A stretch of 64,000 nt of DNA. It comes from Firmicutes bacterium UBA5201 (GTDB lineage: Bacteria > Bacillota > Clostridia > Peptostreptococcales > Acidaminobacteraceae). A program made the position numbers and the translations under genes. The stretch's first letter is position 1, and the number at the start of each line of letters is the position of its first letter. Under the pieces are notes generated by a model. It saw nothing but the letters and a program-made list of their open reading frames with translations, was not told where the DNA came from and ran no database searches. Positions 42,430-49,993 of this stretch are shown piece by piece. The stretch is taken from contig DHVT01000017.1 in the NCBI GenBank assembly GCA_002412775.1, positions 62,001-126,000 of the forward strand, written 5' to 3'.

Positions 42430-42462
42430 ATTTCATGATGGGAAATTTATTTCTCGTTTTTT
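42421..42462 (+). terminator. Terminator whose stem holds the regulator stop codon
   Basis: Perfect 14-bp stem at 42421-42434 and 42442-42455 with a 7-base loop and a GTTTTTTG tail. The TAA stop (42427-42429) lies in the left arm. Confidence 0.9.
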
Positions 42463-42480
42463 GTTACGGGATATTAACAA
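42461..42480 (+). promoter_or_regulatory. Inverted repeat, candidate activator site for the NtrC-type regulator
   Basis: TTGTTA-N8-TAACAA, centred about 65 bases before the expected sigma54 start point and just after the regulator gene. A plausible enhancer for the adjacent activator, though closer to the promoter than most. Confidence 0.5.
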
Positions 42481-42508
42481 AGGTGTTGTAATTCCTTAAT
42501 GATTGCTT

Positions 42509-42524
42509 TGGCATGACAATTGCT
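42509..42524 (+). promoter_or_regulatory. Sigma54 promoter of the alanine/glycine symporter gene
   Basis: TGGCATGACAATTGCT fits the -24/-12 consensus TGGCAC-N5-TTGC. GG (42510-42511) and GC (42522-42523) are separated by exactly 10 bases. The start codon is 46 bases further on. Confidence 0.85.
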
Positions 42525-42569
42525 CTATATATAATTGTAATCCATTATATTTTAATAGGGGGAAATTGT

Positions 42570-44018
42570 ATGTTTAATGATGTTGTAGATTTTCTAAACA
42601 CCATAATCTGGTCAAACTGGCTTGTTTGGCTATGTCTCGGCACAGGTATATTCTACTCTGTGATCATGAGATTTCCACAGGTTCGTTTGATCAAAGATAT
42701 GGTAAAACAGCTCTTTGGTGGCGGAAGTTCTGATTCAGGCGTTTCTTCATTCCAATCTTTCGCGATGGCTCTTGGTGGTCGTGTAGGAACTGGTAATATC
42801 GCAGGCGTTGCATCAGCTATCGGTTTCGGTGGTCCGGGTGCTGTTTTCTGGATGTGGGCAATCGCATTCCTTGGTGCCGGTTCAGCTTACATCGAATCTG
42901 CTCTTGCACAAGTTTACAAAGAAGAAATGGACGGAGAATTCCGTGGTGGACCTTCTTACTACATCGAAAAAGGCCTTGGCCAAAAATGGTATGGTATCTT
43001 ATTCGCAATCTCTGCAATCATAGCTTGTGGATTTTTCTTACCGGGAATTCAAGCGAACAGTATCGCTTCTTCCATGAATACAGCTTTCAACATTCCTACA
43101 GCGGCTACTGGAGCAATTGTAGCTGTATTGCTCGGACTCATCATCTTTGGTGGTGTTAAAAGAATCGGTAAAGTTGCCGAAATTATCGTTCCATTTATGG
43201 CAATCGCTTATATTATCGTCGCAGTAATCATCATCGTCTTCAACCTTGATAAGATTCCTGGCGTATTCCAATTGATTTTCTCTCATGCATTCAGTGCTAA
43301 AGCTGCAACAGGTGCGGTTCTTGGACAAGCAATCATGTGGGGCGTCAAGCGTGGTATCTACTCAAACGAAGCTGGACAAGGTACTGGCCCGATCGCTGCG
43401 GCTGCTGCTGAAGTTTCTCACCCTGCCAAGCAAGGTTTGGTTCAAGCTTTCTCTGTTTACGTAGACACACTTTTCGTATGTTCAGCAACAGCATTCATGA
43501 TCCTGATTACAGGAATGTACAACATCTATGACCAAGCTGGCAACGTATTGGTTGAAAATATCGCAGGTGTTCAACCTGGTCCGGCGTATACTCAAATGGC
43601 GCTTGACACGTTCATCCCTGGATTTGGTAAAGGTTTCGTTGCAATTGCACTCTTCTTCTTCGCTTTCTCTACTTTGATGGCTTACTATTACTATGCTGAA
43701 TCAAACGTAGCGTACATTGCTAGAAACTTCAAAAACCACAAACTGGTATTCAACGTAACAAGAGTCGTGTTGCTTGTCATGACATTTGTTGGTGCTATCA
43801 ACTCAACTGGTGCTGTTTGGGCACTTGGTGATGTAGGCGTTGGTCTAATGGCTTGGCTCAACCTTGTTGCCATCCTATTGCTCACAAAAGTCGGTGTTGC
43901 TACACTCAAAGACTATGAAGCTCAAAAGAAACTTGGCATTGACCCTGTATTCAACCCAGAAGCTCTCGGTATCAAAAATGCTGATTTCTGGATGAGAAGA
44001 TTAAAAAACAAAAAATAA
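42570..44018 (+). CDS. Sodium:alanine/glycine symporter (AGCS family)
   Basis: A 482-residue membrane transporter with about 11 membrane segments. Landmarks: NDVVDFLNTIIWSNWLVWLC at the N terminus, ALGGRVGTGNIAGVASAIGFGGPGAVFWMW (family motif in two halves), GGPSYYIEKGLGQKW, RGIYSNEAGQGTGPIAAAAAEVSHPAKQG in two blocks, and FAFSTLMAYYYYAESNVAY. It takes up alanine or glycine with Na+. The ATG has a GGGGG site 7 bases upstream. Codon use here is noticeably more frequent-codon biased than in its neighbours, which suggests high expression. Confidence 0.95.
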   Translation: MFNDVVDFLNTIIWSNWLVWLCLGTGIFYSVIMRFPQVRLIKDMVKQLFGGGSSDSGVSSFQSFAMALGGRVGTGNIAGVASAIGFGGPGAVFWMWAIAFLGAGSAYIESALAQVYKEEMDGEFRGGPSYYIEKGLGQKWYGILFAISAIIACGFFLPGIQANSIASSMNTAFNIPTAATGAIVAVLLGLIIFGGVKRIGKVAEIIVPFMAIAYIIVAVIIIVFNLDKIPGVFQLIFSHAFSAKAATGAVLGQAIMWGVKRGIYSNEAGQGTGPIAAAAAEVSHPAKQGLVQAFSVYVDTLFVCSATAFMILITGMYNIYDQAGNVLVENIAGVQPGPAYTQMALDTFIPGFGKGFVAIALFFFAFSTLMAYYYYAESNVAYIARNFKNHKLVFNVTRVVLLVMTFVGAINSTGAVWALGDVGVGLMAWLNLVAILLLTKVGVATLKDYEAQKKLGIDPVFNPEALGIKNADFWMRRLKNKK

Positions 44019-44044
44019 TTTGAAGTAATCCTCTTCAAACTATA

Positions 44045-44080
44045 AAAGATAAGAGCGCTGTTTGCTCTTATCTTTTTTTT
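44045..44080 (+). terminator. Terminator of the symporter gene
   Basis: Perfect 12-bp stem AAAGATAAGAGC / GCTCTTATCTTT with a 7-base loop and a long T run. Confidence 0.95.
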
Positions 44081-44107
44081 TGCCTGTATTTTATGATTGT
44101 TCCTAAC

Positions 44108-45634
44108 TTATTCGATCAAAGCCAAATCAAGCAACTCTTCATAAGTGGGAAGTCCCGTGAATTTTGAAGCTTCATGTGTGAGTGTAACGACATCTTCCCT
44201 GTTGATCAGAGACACATCAAACTTTCTATTGAGTGCCATCAACTGTTTAAAGCCATATGAAATCCTGTTCATGAAAGAATATACTCCAAGTGCTCCCACT
44301 GAAAGTTCGTCCGTTACTCCACTGAGCAATGACTTGACTTGATGATAATCCGCAAATACAGTATCGACGCTGTTTCCGTATTGCTCATAGTCTTTAGGTA
44401 TATGACCTGCATTGATTTTCTCTCCAATGACCTTTCCCGACATTGCCGCCGCCATGGCGCCTCTTCCTATGCAAACAAAAGACACATGAGGTGCACCAAT
44501 AGCCATTGCCTTGAAGACTTGATCCTCCATCACAATCCCTCCGCCTATAGCGAGCTGAGGCAATGCTTCAAACTCATTTGAAAGATGATCATAAATTTTT
44601 CTCATGACAATAATCAATTCAATTGTCGGAATGCCCCATTCATTCATCATTTTAATCGGACTGTTGCCCGTTCCACCGCCCGCGCCATCGACAGTAATCA
44701 TGTCCACATTATTTTCCGCGGCAATTTTCACGATTCTGAGCAAATCCTTTGGTGCAAAAGGACCGGTTTTGAAACAGATGCGTTCGACACCCAAGTCACG
44801 CAAAGTTTCAATGCGTCTTTTTATTGTGGTTTCATCCCAAAACGGCAGTTTGCCTATTCTTTCAAAGGGCTCTATAACATTTGGATCCAGTGGATCCGGG
44901 AAGATTATATTGCCTCTGTCTTTGAATTTTAAAGCGTCATTCAGCGATTTGACTCGTCCAACGCCTTGGATGCCTTTTGCGGCTTGACCAAATTTGAATT
45001 CGACGGATTTCACACCCAAAGTCAAAATGCCATATTCCAAGACGCCCATTTCATCATCATCTGCATTTGCCTGAAGAATCACATCTCCAAAGCCGTGATG
45101 ATATTTCCTGAAAGCATCTACCATTTCAGAAATCAAGGGGGATTTGACGACCTTTCCATCTTTGACAATCAACCCATTGTCTTTGGCGATCACATCCTCA
45201 CCTATGACGACAGAAATGCCTGCTATTGCCGCTCCCGCAAAATAGTCATACCAATCCAATTTTGCCATTGCAGGCATTATGATCGGTAATTTCATAGGAA
45301 CTTTATGGGTCAATCCAAATGTGGCACCGATTGAAGCGTTGACAAATGTCGCTGACTCGCTATTTTCCGGGACACCGTTTGCTCCAAAAACCCTTCCATT
45401 GATATTAAAATGAGAAAAATCCAGAGGATACTGCTTGTTCGAACCAAATTGGTTTTGATCGGTGGAAAACGGATATACGGCTTCTGTACCCCTGACTGCT
45501 GACAGTCCGATTTCGCATGTTCCGGTGCATGTCGAAGTGCATACCGAACACATACCCGATAAATCCGACAAATTATTTTGATCCCGCATTTTTGTGTTGC
45601 TTAAAGAGCTTCCAAGCTTTGATGGTATTGACAT
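44108..45634 (-). CDS. Glutamate-synthase-like FMN-binding protein with N-terminal Cys cluster
   Basis: A 508-residue protein related to the FMN/central part of glutamate synthase (GltS-type). The TIM-barrel landmarks are KLPIIMPAMAKLDWYDYFAG, GVERICFKTGPFAPKDLLRI, VDMITVDGAGGGTGNSPIKM, PQLAIGGGIVMEDQVFKAMA and VSFVCIGRGAMAAAMSG, all consistent with FMN binding. The N-terminal 45 residues carry four Cys in CSVCTSTCTGTC (Cys-x2-Cys-x3-Cys-x3-Cys), suggesting an extra iron-sulfur site, since standard GltB uses a different Cys arrangement. No glutaminase domain is present. AAGGGGG precedes the ATG. It is a single gene, possibly oxidising another amino-acid-like substrate. Confidence 0.87.
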   Translation of the reverse strand: MSIPSKLGSSLSNTKMRDQNNLSDLSGMCSVCTSTCTGTCEIGLSAVRGTEAVYPFSTDQNQFGSNKQYPLDFSHFNINGRVFGANGVPENSESATFVNASIGATFGLTHKVPMKLPIIMPAMAKLDWYDYFAGAAIAGISVVIGEDVIAKDNGLIVKDGKVVKSPLISEMVDAFRKYHHGFGDVILQANADDDEMGVLEYGILTLGVKSVEFKFGQAAKGIQGVGRVKSLNDALKFKDRGNIIFPDPLDPNVIEPFERIGKLPFWDETTIKRRIETLRDLGVERICFKTGPFAPKDLLRIVKIAAENNVDMITVDGAGGGTGNSPIKMMNEWGIPTIELIIVMRKIYDHLSNEFEALPQLAIGGGIVMEDQVFKAMAIGAPHVSFVCIGRGAMAAAMSGKVIGEKINAGHIPKDYEQYGNSVDTVFADYHQVKSLLSGVTDELSVGALGVYSFMNRISYGFKQLMALNRKFDVSLINREDVVTLTHEASKFTGLPTYEELLDLALIE

Positions 45635-45708
45635 GTTAACACCCCCTTATGATTCTATTCTAGTATTTATTGGGCATATGTCAACATACTTTGAAATGAA
45701 TACAACCT

Positions 45709-45755
45709 TAAAAAAAAATAACGACTTGATCCATATTCAAAGATCAAGTCGTTTC
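45709..45755 (-). terminator. Terminator of the lemA-TPM operon
   Basis: Perfect 12-bp stem AACGACTTGATC / GATCAAGTCGTT with a 10-base loop. On the minus strand it is followed by ATTTTTTTTT. It lies just past the TPM gene stop and separates it from the FMN protein's upstream region. Confidence 0.92.
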
Positions 45756-45763
45756 GTTTTATT

Positions 45764-46519
45764 TTACCAACTTCTCGAGCTGCCTCCACCACCGCTTCGG
45801 CCACCGCCGCCTCCAAATCCGCCACCTCGTGACGAACCTTTTGAACCTCTTGCTAGAGCATATAAAGCGAGACGGGTCAACCTACCTCTGTTGAAAATCA
45901 TATCTAGAATCATCAAAATGAAAACTATGATACCGATCAACAGATGAAAGATCGTAAACTCAGAATCAGATTTGGTTTCAACGGGATTATAATATGCTTT
46001 CGAACTTTGAAGGTCATCGACATTCAAATCGTATTCCATATACACTTCCTCAGCCAATTTCAAATATGTGCCTGTGATTCCAGCATCATAATCGCCTGCC
46101 TGAAAATGTCCTATGAGATACTCATCCTGAATTCTGCCTGTTTTTGCATCATTGAGAGCACCCTCAAGTCCATATCCCACTTCAATTCTTGATCGCCTGT
46201 CATCTATTGCGACAAGCAGAAGGAGACCATTGTTTTTTTTCTCATCTCCAATACCCCACTCCCTGAATAAACCAGTGGAGTAAGATTCAATATCCTGGCC
46301 GTCGAGTGAATCGATCGTCACCACTACTATCTGGGCTCCAGATGCTTCAGAAAGTGCAGCGGAAGTTTTTATGATCATTTGCTCGGTTTCACTGGATAAT
46401 ACTTCCGCAAAATCGTTGACATAAAAATCTCTGGTGTGTTTGGGATATGTTGCTGCAAAAGTCACGGGCATCACTAAGATGACAATGAGCATCAGGATTG
46501 CCGTAATACTTTTTTTCAA
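45764..46519 (-). CDS. TPM-domain membrane protein (YgcG family)
   Basis: A 251-residue protein. A signal-type helix (about residues 5-22) is followed by the TPM phosphatase-like domain (about 30-155), with FYVNDFAEVLSSETEQMI, GAQIVVVTIDSLDGQDIESY and RRSRIEVGYGLEGALNDAKTG. A second membrane helix (about 190-212) follows, and the C-terminal tail is a Gly/Ser run (FGGGGGRSGGGGSSRSW). The start is TTG with AAGGAGG 7 bases before it. Paired with lemA, a classic arrangement of unknown role, probably envelope-related. Confidence 0.93.
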   Translation of the reverse strand: MKKSITAILMLIVILVMPVTFAATYPKHTRDFYVNDFAEVLSSETEQMIIKTSAALSEASGAQIVVVTIDSLDGQDIESYSTGLFREWGIGDEKKNNGLLLLVAIDDRRSRIEVGYGLEGALNDAKTGRIQDEYLIGHFQAGDYDAGITGTYLKLAEEVYMEYDLNVDDLQSSKAYYNPVETKSDSEFTIFHLLIGIIVFILMILDMIFNRGRLTRLALYALARGSKGSSRGGGFGGGGGRSGGGGSSRSW

Positions 46520-46532
46520 GTCGCAACCTCCT

Positions 46533-47102
46533 TTAGTTTCCGAAATCTACTGTCGGAACTTGATCTGCACCTTCACTGGCTTCAAAGTATATCGCATCAT
46601 CAAAGCCGAACATCCCTGCGAAAATGTTCATAGGAAAACGCTTGGCGACACTGTTGTATTTTCTGGCAACGTTGTTATAATCCATTCTTGCAGTTGCAAT
46701 TCTATTTTCAGTTCCCGCAAGTTCATCAGAGAGTTGTCTGAAATTGGCATCGGATTTTAGTTCAGGGTAGTTCTCTGAAATTGCGATCAACCTCGATAAA
46801 GATCCGGTAAGTTCCGCGTTTGCAGCATCTTTTTCTTCGACTGTACCAGCGTTCATCATAGCCGCACGAGCATTGGAAACGCTTTCAAAAATTTCTCTCT
46901 CTTGTTTTGCGAAAGCCTTGACCGACTCAACCAGATTGGGAATCAAATCGTTTCTTCTTTGAAGCTGATTGTCAATTTGACTCAGTGACATATTTACTTC
47001 TTCATCCAAAACAACCAATTGATTGTACTTTGAGATTACCATTCCGGCCAAGGAAGCAAAAACCACCGCGATTATTATCAATACAATTAAACCTTTTTTC
47101 AT
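46533..47102 (-). CDS. lemA: LemA family protein
   Basis: A 189-residue, single-membrane-helix protein. The helix is about residues 4-26 and the cytoplasmic-type helical domain begins YNQLVVLDEEVNMSLSQIDNQLQRR, the LemA signature, then NARAAMMNAGTVEEKDAANAE and ENYPELKSDANFRQLSDELAGTENRIA (in two blocks). The ATG at M4 of the longer reading has GAGGTG 6 bases upstream. Upstream gene of the lemA-TPM pair (13-base gap). Confidence 0.95.
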   Translation of the reverse strand: MKKGLIVLIIIAVVFASLAGMVISKYNQLVVLDEEVNMSLSQIDNQLQRRNDLIPNLVESVKAFAKQEREIFESVSNARAAMMNAGTVEEKDAANAELTGSLSRLIAISENYPELKSDANFRQLSDELAGTENRIATARMDYNNVARKYNSVAKRFPMNIFAGMFGFDDAIYFEASEGADQVPTVDFGN

Positions 47103-47173
47103 TTTATGCACCTCTTTAATTTAGTTTATGTCTAATTATAAACCATAATAATTAAGAAACCATTAATATTGGA

Positions 47174-47512
47174 TTAATCTTGAGCATATAAAGAATTGAG
47201 CAGCGGGATGATATAAAAGACCGGTTCTTCATAAGGATGAACCGACTTGATCGCATCTATCACACTTTGAACATTCTCCCTTCCACAAACAACTTCAACC
47301 TTGCATTCCTGACCGGAACTCAATTGTCCAGTTGTTCCTTCAAAAGGAATCGACCCTTCCAAAGGTCTCCAAAATCCAGATACCTCCGATACCGACAGGC
47401 AATGATCGTAATTTCCGATTCTTCCTGCTCCGGCATCATGCAATCCCTCACGTAAAACGGGCAAATATTCACAAGGGATAAATATTTCAAATTTGACTTT
47501 TTCAAAATTCAT
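47174..47512 (-). CDS. NIF3/CutA-like small protein (YqfO-type domain)
   Basis: A 112-residue protein shaped like the PII/CutA-like domain found inserted in YqfO/NIF3 proteins. KVKFEIFIPCEYLPVLREGL at the N terminus, GNYDHCLSVSEVSGFWRPL and SVHPYEEPVFYIIPLL at the end match that domain, including the HPYEEP motif. Stand-alone copies are found in many anaerobes with no clear function. It follows the MBL hydrolase and glutaredoxin genes on the same strand. Metal binding is possible. Confidence 0.8.
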   Translation of the reverse strand: MNFEKVKFEIFIPCEYLPVLREGLHDAGAGRIGNYDHCLSVSEVSGFWRPLEGSIPFEGTTGQLSSGQECKVEVVCGRENVQSVIDAIKSVHPYEEPVFYIIPLLNSLYAQD

Positions 47513-47529
47513 AACAATGCCTCTTTGTC

Positions 47530-48210
47530 TTATATAAGGAAACTCTCGTTTCTTTTGGTCACCAGCTTTACCCGTTCGTCCTTGATTTCTTTTTCGAGAA
47601 TTTCACCCAACAATTCAAAAGACTCACCAAAATGAATCGGGAAAATGGTTTTTACAACGATTTTTTCAATAAAATGACACACTGCAAATGAAGCTGCCGA
47701 TTTCAATCTCGGATCTACTGGCACAAATGCGATATCAATCTTTTCACCTTCTAGATTGGATACGATGGCTTTGTATGCCACCTCTTCAATCTTTTGTTCC
47801 TGAACAGGTCGGTTCTCCCAGTGCCACCAGTTGAGGTCACCCGAATGAAAAATGATCAACTCGTCAACCGCAACCAAAAAAGCGACTCCAGAATCTGTAG
47901 AGTCGAATGTTTTAATGGTCATATTGTCAATCTCATAAATCTTGTTGGGTTCTACCCTGGTGACGGCATGCCCTTCCGGTTGGTCTTCAATATCATCAGA
48001 GAATATAAGTTTTGTGTTATGACTCGAAACATGAAACACCTTTGGGTCATAATGGTCATTATGGGCATGGGAAACAAAATAATACTGATTTTTGCTCGCA
48101 TCCACAAATGTTTTTTGATTGCTGATCACATCAAAATAAATTTGACTTTTTTTTGTCTCGACCATCACTCCACTATGGTAAAAATGTACGACTTTGATGT
48201 CATTATTCAC
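47530..48210 (-). CDS. Metallo-beta-lactamase-fold hydrolase
   Basis: A 226-residue metal-dependent hydrolase. Metal-ligand pattern: FVSHAHNDHYDPKVF (HxHxDH), then FHSGDLNWWHWEN (Asp/His) and IFPIHFGESFEL (His). The layout resembles UlaG-like members. The start is a GTG overlapping the glutaredoxin stop by one base (TAGTG), with GGGGGTG 6 bases before it. Forms a tight pair with the glutaredoxin gene, so both may act on a thiol-linked substrate. Confidence 0.88.
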   Translation of the reverse strand: MNNDIKVVHFYHSGVMVETKKSQIYFDVISNQKTFVDASKNQYYFVSHAHNDHYDPKVFHVSSHNTKLIFSDDIEDQPEGHAVTRVEPNKIYEIDNMTIKTFDSTDSGVAFLVAVDELIIFHSGDLNWWHWENRPVQEQKIEEVAYKAIVSNLEGEKIDIAFVPVDPRLKSAASFAVCHFIEKIVVKTIFPIHFGESFELLGEILEKEIKDERVKLVTKRNESFLI

Positions 48211-48467
48211 TACTTCACCCCCAAAAGTTTGTCCAGTTTACCTTGGTCATCCAGTGCAAAAAGATCATCACACCCACCAATGAAAACTCCATCAATAAAT
48301 ATTTGGGGAACAGAATCCCAGCCGGTCTCTTTCATGATTTCATCAAATTCTTCTCTATTTTTTGAGACATTGATGTTGGTATATTCCACACCTTTTTGAT
48401 CTAATTTTTTGATTGCTCTGTGGCAATACGGACAAAATTTTGTCGTATACAGTGTTACTTGCTTCAT
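48210..48467 (-). CDS. grxC: Glutaredoxin
   Basis: An 85-residue thioltransferase with the active site TKFCPYCHRAIKKLDQKG (CPYC) at residues 9-15 and the glutathione-type block SVPQIFIDGVFIGGCDDLFAL (cis-Pro and GG). GGGAGGAAC lies 9-10 bases before the ATG. Coupled to the MBL hydrolase downstream. Glutathione-independent use is likely in Clostridia. Confidence 0.94.
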   Translation of the reverse strand: MKQVTLYTTKFCPYCHRAIKKLDQKGVEYTNINVSKNREEFDEIMKETGWDSVPQIFIDGVFIGGCDDLFALDDQGKLDKLLGVK

Positions 48468-48492
48468 TTTCTAGTTCCTCCCAATTCTTTTC

Positions 48493-48840
48493 TTATGGAT
48501 TGCAACTGTGGCAAGGTTTCTTGCCGGATGCCATTGCTTCATCACGGTTTCTGTAGACAATTCTGTTGTCTGTATTAGGCAGATGAACACATGTTTTCAA
48601 ATGAAAGACTTCGGAATTGATGTTCCCGACATACAGTTCCTCATCCACTTTTTTTTTAAAATTCTTGCAGGTCTTTTTAATCTGTTCTCTCATTTCTTTT
48701 CCTGATTTTGGTGCAAACAACAAACCTAACGCTAAAGCAAATACCGTTCCGACCAAAAAAGCCAAACAAATCTTTCTTAATAGATTTGATTTCATTTTTT
48801 CAATTTCTCTTTGATTGGAAATTTGAAATAAGTTCCGCAT
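48493..48840 (-). CDS. Membrane protein with YtxH-like part and Ada-type metal motif
   Basis: A 115-residue protein. A membrane helix (about residues 24-45) is followed by GLLFAPKSGKEMREQIKK, the start of a YtxH-like stress-protein region. From about residue 70 the chain changes to YVGNINSEVFHLKTCVHLPN followed by NRDEAMASGKKPCHSCNP, a pattern of His/Cys residues seen in Ada-type metal-binding domains and at the end of some nucleases. The combination looks like a fusion. GAGGAGG precedes the ATG. Function unknown. Confidence 0.7.
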   Translation of the reverse strand: MRNLFQISNQREIEKMKSNLLRKICLAFLVGTVFALALGLLFAPKSGKEMREQIKKTCKNFKKKVDEELYVGNINSEVFHLKTCVHLPNTDNRIVYRNRDEAMASGKKPCHSCNP

Positions 48841-48928
48841 AGTGTCCTCCTCTTACTTGTTTGTTGCAATTGATACCCTATTTTTTCATAGACAACCTTC
48901 CGTTCTTTATTATCTGACCATCACATTG

Positions 48929-48958
48929 TTGATACATGATTTTTCTTGAGGGTATAAA
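48929..48958 (+). promoter_or_regulatory. Promoter of the ZIP transporter gene
   Basis: TTGATA (48929-48934), 18 bases, TATAAA (48953-48958), about 20 bases before the start codon. Confidence 0.6.
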
Positions 48959-48977
48959 CACCATGAAGGTGAAGATC

Positions 48978-49724
48978 ATGGAAAGTATATTATATAGTTT
49001 ATTGGCAGGTTCTTCAACAGTAATTGGTGCGATTCTGCTCACTTCGTTCAAAGCACCAGGAAAAAAGGCGATGGCCGTGCTCCTCGGTTTTGCAGGCGGG
49101 GTCATGATAGCGCTGTCTGTATTTGAACTTATGCCGGAATCATTGGAACTTGGCAGCATGAATACGGTGCTTTTCGGATTTGTCATCGGGTGTCTGATCA
49201 TGTATGTGATTGACCGTGCACTTCCCCACGCCCATATGTCCATAGGCAACGAGCTTGAAGTGGAAAACGCAAGAAAAGTATCGGATTATAGGGATTCGCT
49301 TTTAAGAATGGGGTATCTCGTTTTTCTTGGAATCGCATTGCACAACGTCCCGGAAGGCTTGGCCATAGGTGCGGGAATCGAGGCAAGTCCGGAAATAGGC
49401 CTTCATATCGCAATTGCGATCGGACTTCACAACATACCCGAGGGGCTCGCAGTAGCTGCACCTCTGAAAGCGGGTGGAATGTCCGATTTCAGAATAATTC
49501 TGTTCACATTGGGCGCAGGACTTATGACGGTTGTCGGAACAGCAATCGGATTAATGGTTTTGGACATATCCTCAGATTTCATTTCAGTTTTATTGGCCTT
49601 TGCCGCAGGTGCCATGATTTACATTGTCAATGATGAGTTGTTGCCCAAAGCCAATATGCTACACAATCACTTTGCCAATGCAGGAATGATTTCCGGATTG
49701 TTGCTGGGATTTCTTCTTTTATAA
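48978..49724 (+). CDS. ZIP-family metal transporter
   Basis: Imports divalent metals such as zinc, 248 residues, with about eight membrane segments. The metal-site motifs are GIALHNVPEGLAIGAGIE and GLHNIPEGLAVAAPL, each with the HNxPEG pattern. The bacterial ZupT/GufA-type loop is short. The start was chosen because AAGGTG lies 7 bases upstream; the longer in-frame start has no site. It is divergent from the preceding gene. Confidence 0.92.
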   Translation: MESILYSLLAGSSTVIGAILLTSFKAPGKKAMAVLLGFAGGVMIALSVFELMPESLELGSMNTVLFGFVIGCLIMYVIDRALPHAHMSIGNELEVENARKVSDYRDSLLRMGYLVFLGIALHNVPEGLAIGAGIEASPEIGLHIAIAIGLHNIPEGLAVAAPLKAGGMSDFRIILFTLGAGLMTVVGTAIGLMVLDISSDFISVLLAFAAGAMIYIVNDELLPKANMLHNHFANAGMISGLLLGFLLL

Positions 49725-49819
49725 TTTTTTTTATTTTTTTTGGACACTTTCATGCTCTCAAACGTTCTATAGATGTAAGGGATAACAAAACGGTATGATG
49801 TTCAAAATGGAGGTATAAC

Positions 49820-49921
49820 ATGAAAGTCAATTCTGAATTAAAATGGCTGACCGATTATGAAGGTCGATTGATCTATAACCTAAATAGCTTAAATGATAGA
49901 AAATTGCCTTATAAAAAATGA
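49820..49921 (+). CDS. Short reading frame of 33 codons with strong ribosome site
   Basis: ATGGAGG lies 7 bases before the ATG. The peptide MKVNSELKWLTDYEGRLIYN then LNSLNDRKLPYKK is charged, soluble-looking and has no known motif. It is followed 8 bases later by a good terminator, so it has the shape of an independent transcription unit. No promoter was found with confidence. A leader peptide, small protein or gene fragment are all possible. Confidence 0.45.
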   Translation: MKVNSELKWLTDYEGRLIYNLNSLNDRKLPYKK

Positions 49922-49929
49922 AAAATAAG

Positions 49930-49972
49930 AAGAGATGTTCAAAATGAATCTTGAACATCTCTTTTGTTTTTT
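49930..49972 (+). terminator. Terminator after the 33-codon reading frame
   Basis: Perfect 12-bp stem AAGAGATGTTCA / TGAACATCTCTT with a 10-base loop, then TTTGTTTTTTG. On the minus strand it lies directly past the end of the SGNH hydrolase gene and may also serve it. Confidence 0.88.
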
Positions 49973-49993
49973 GTGCGTTTTTAATGATCTGCT

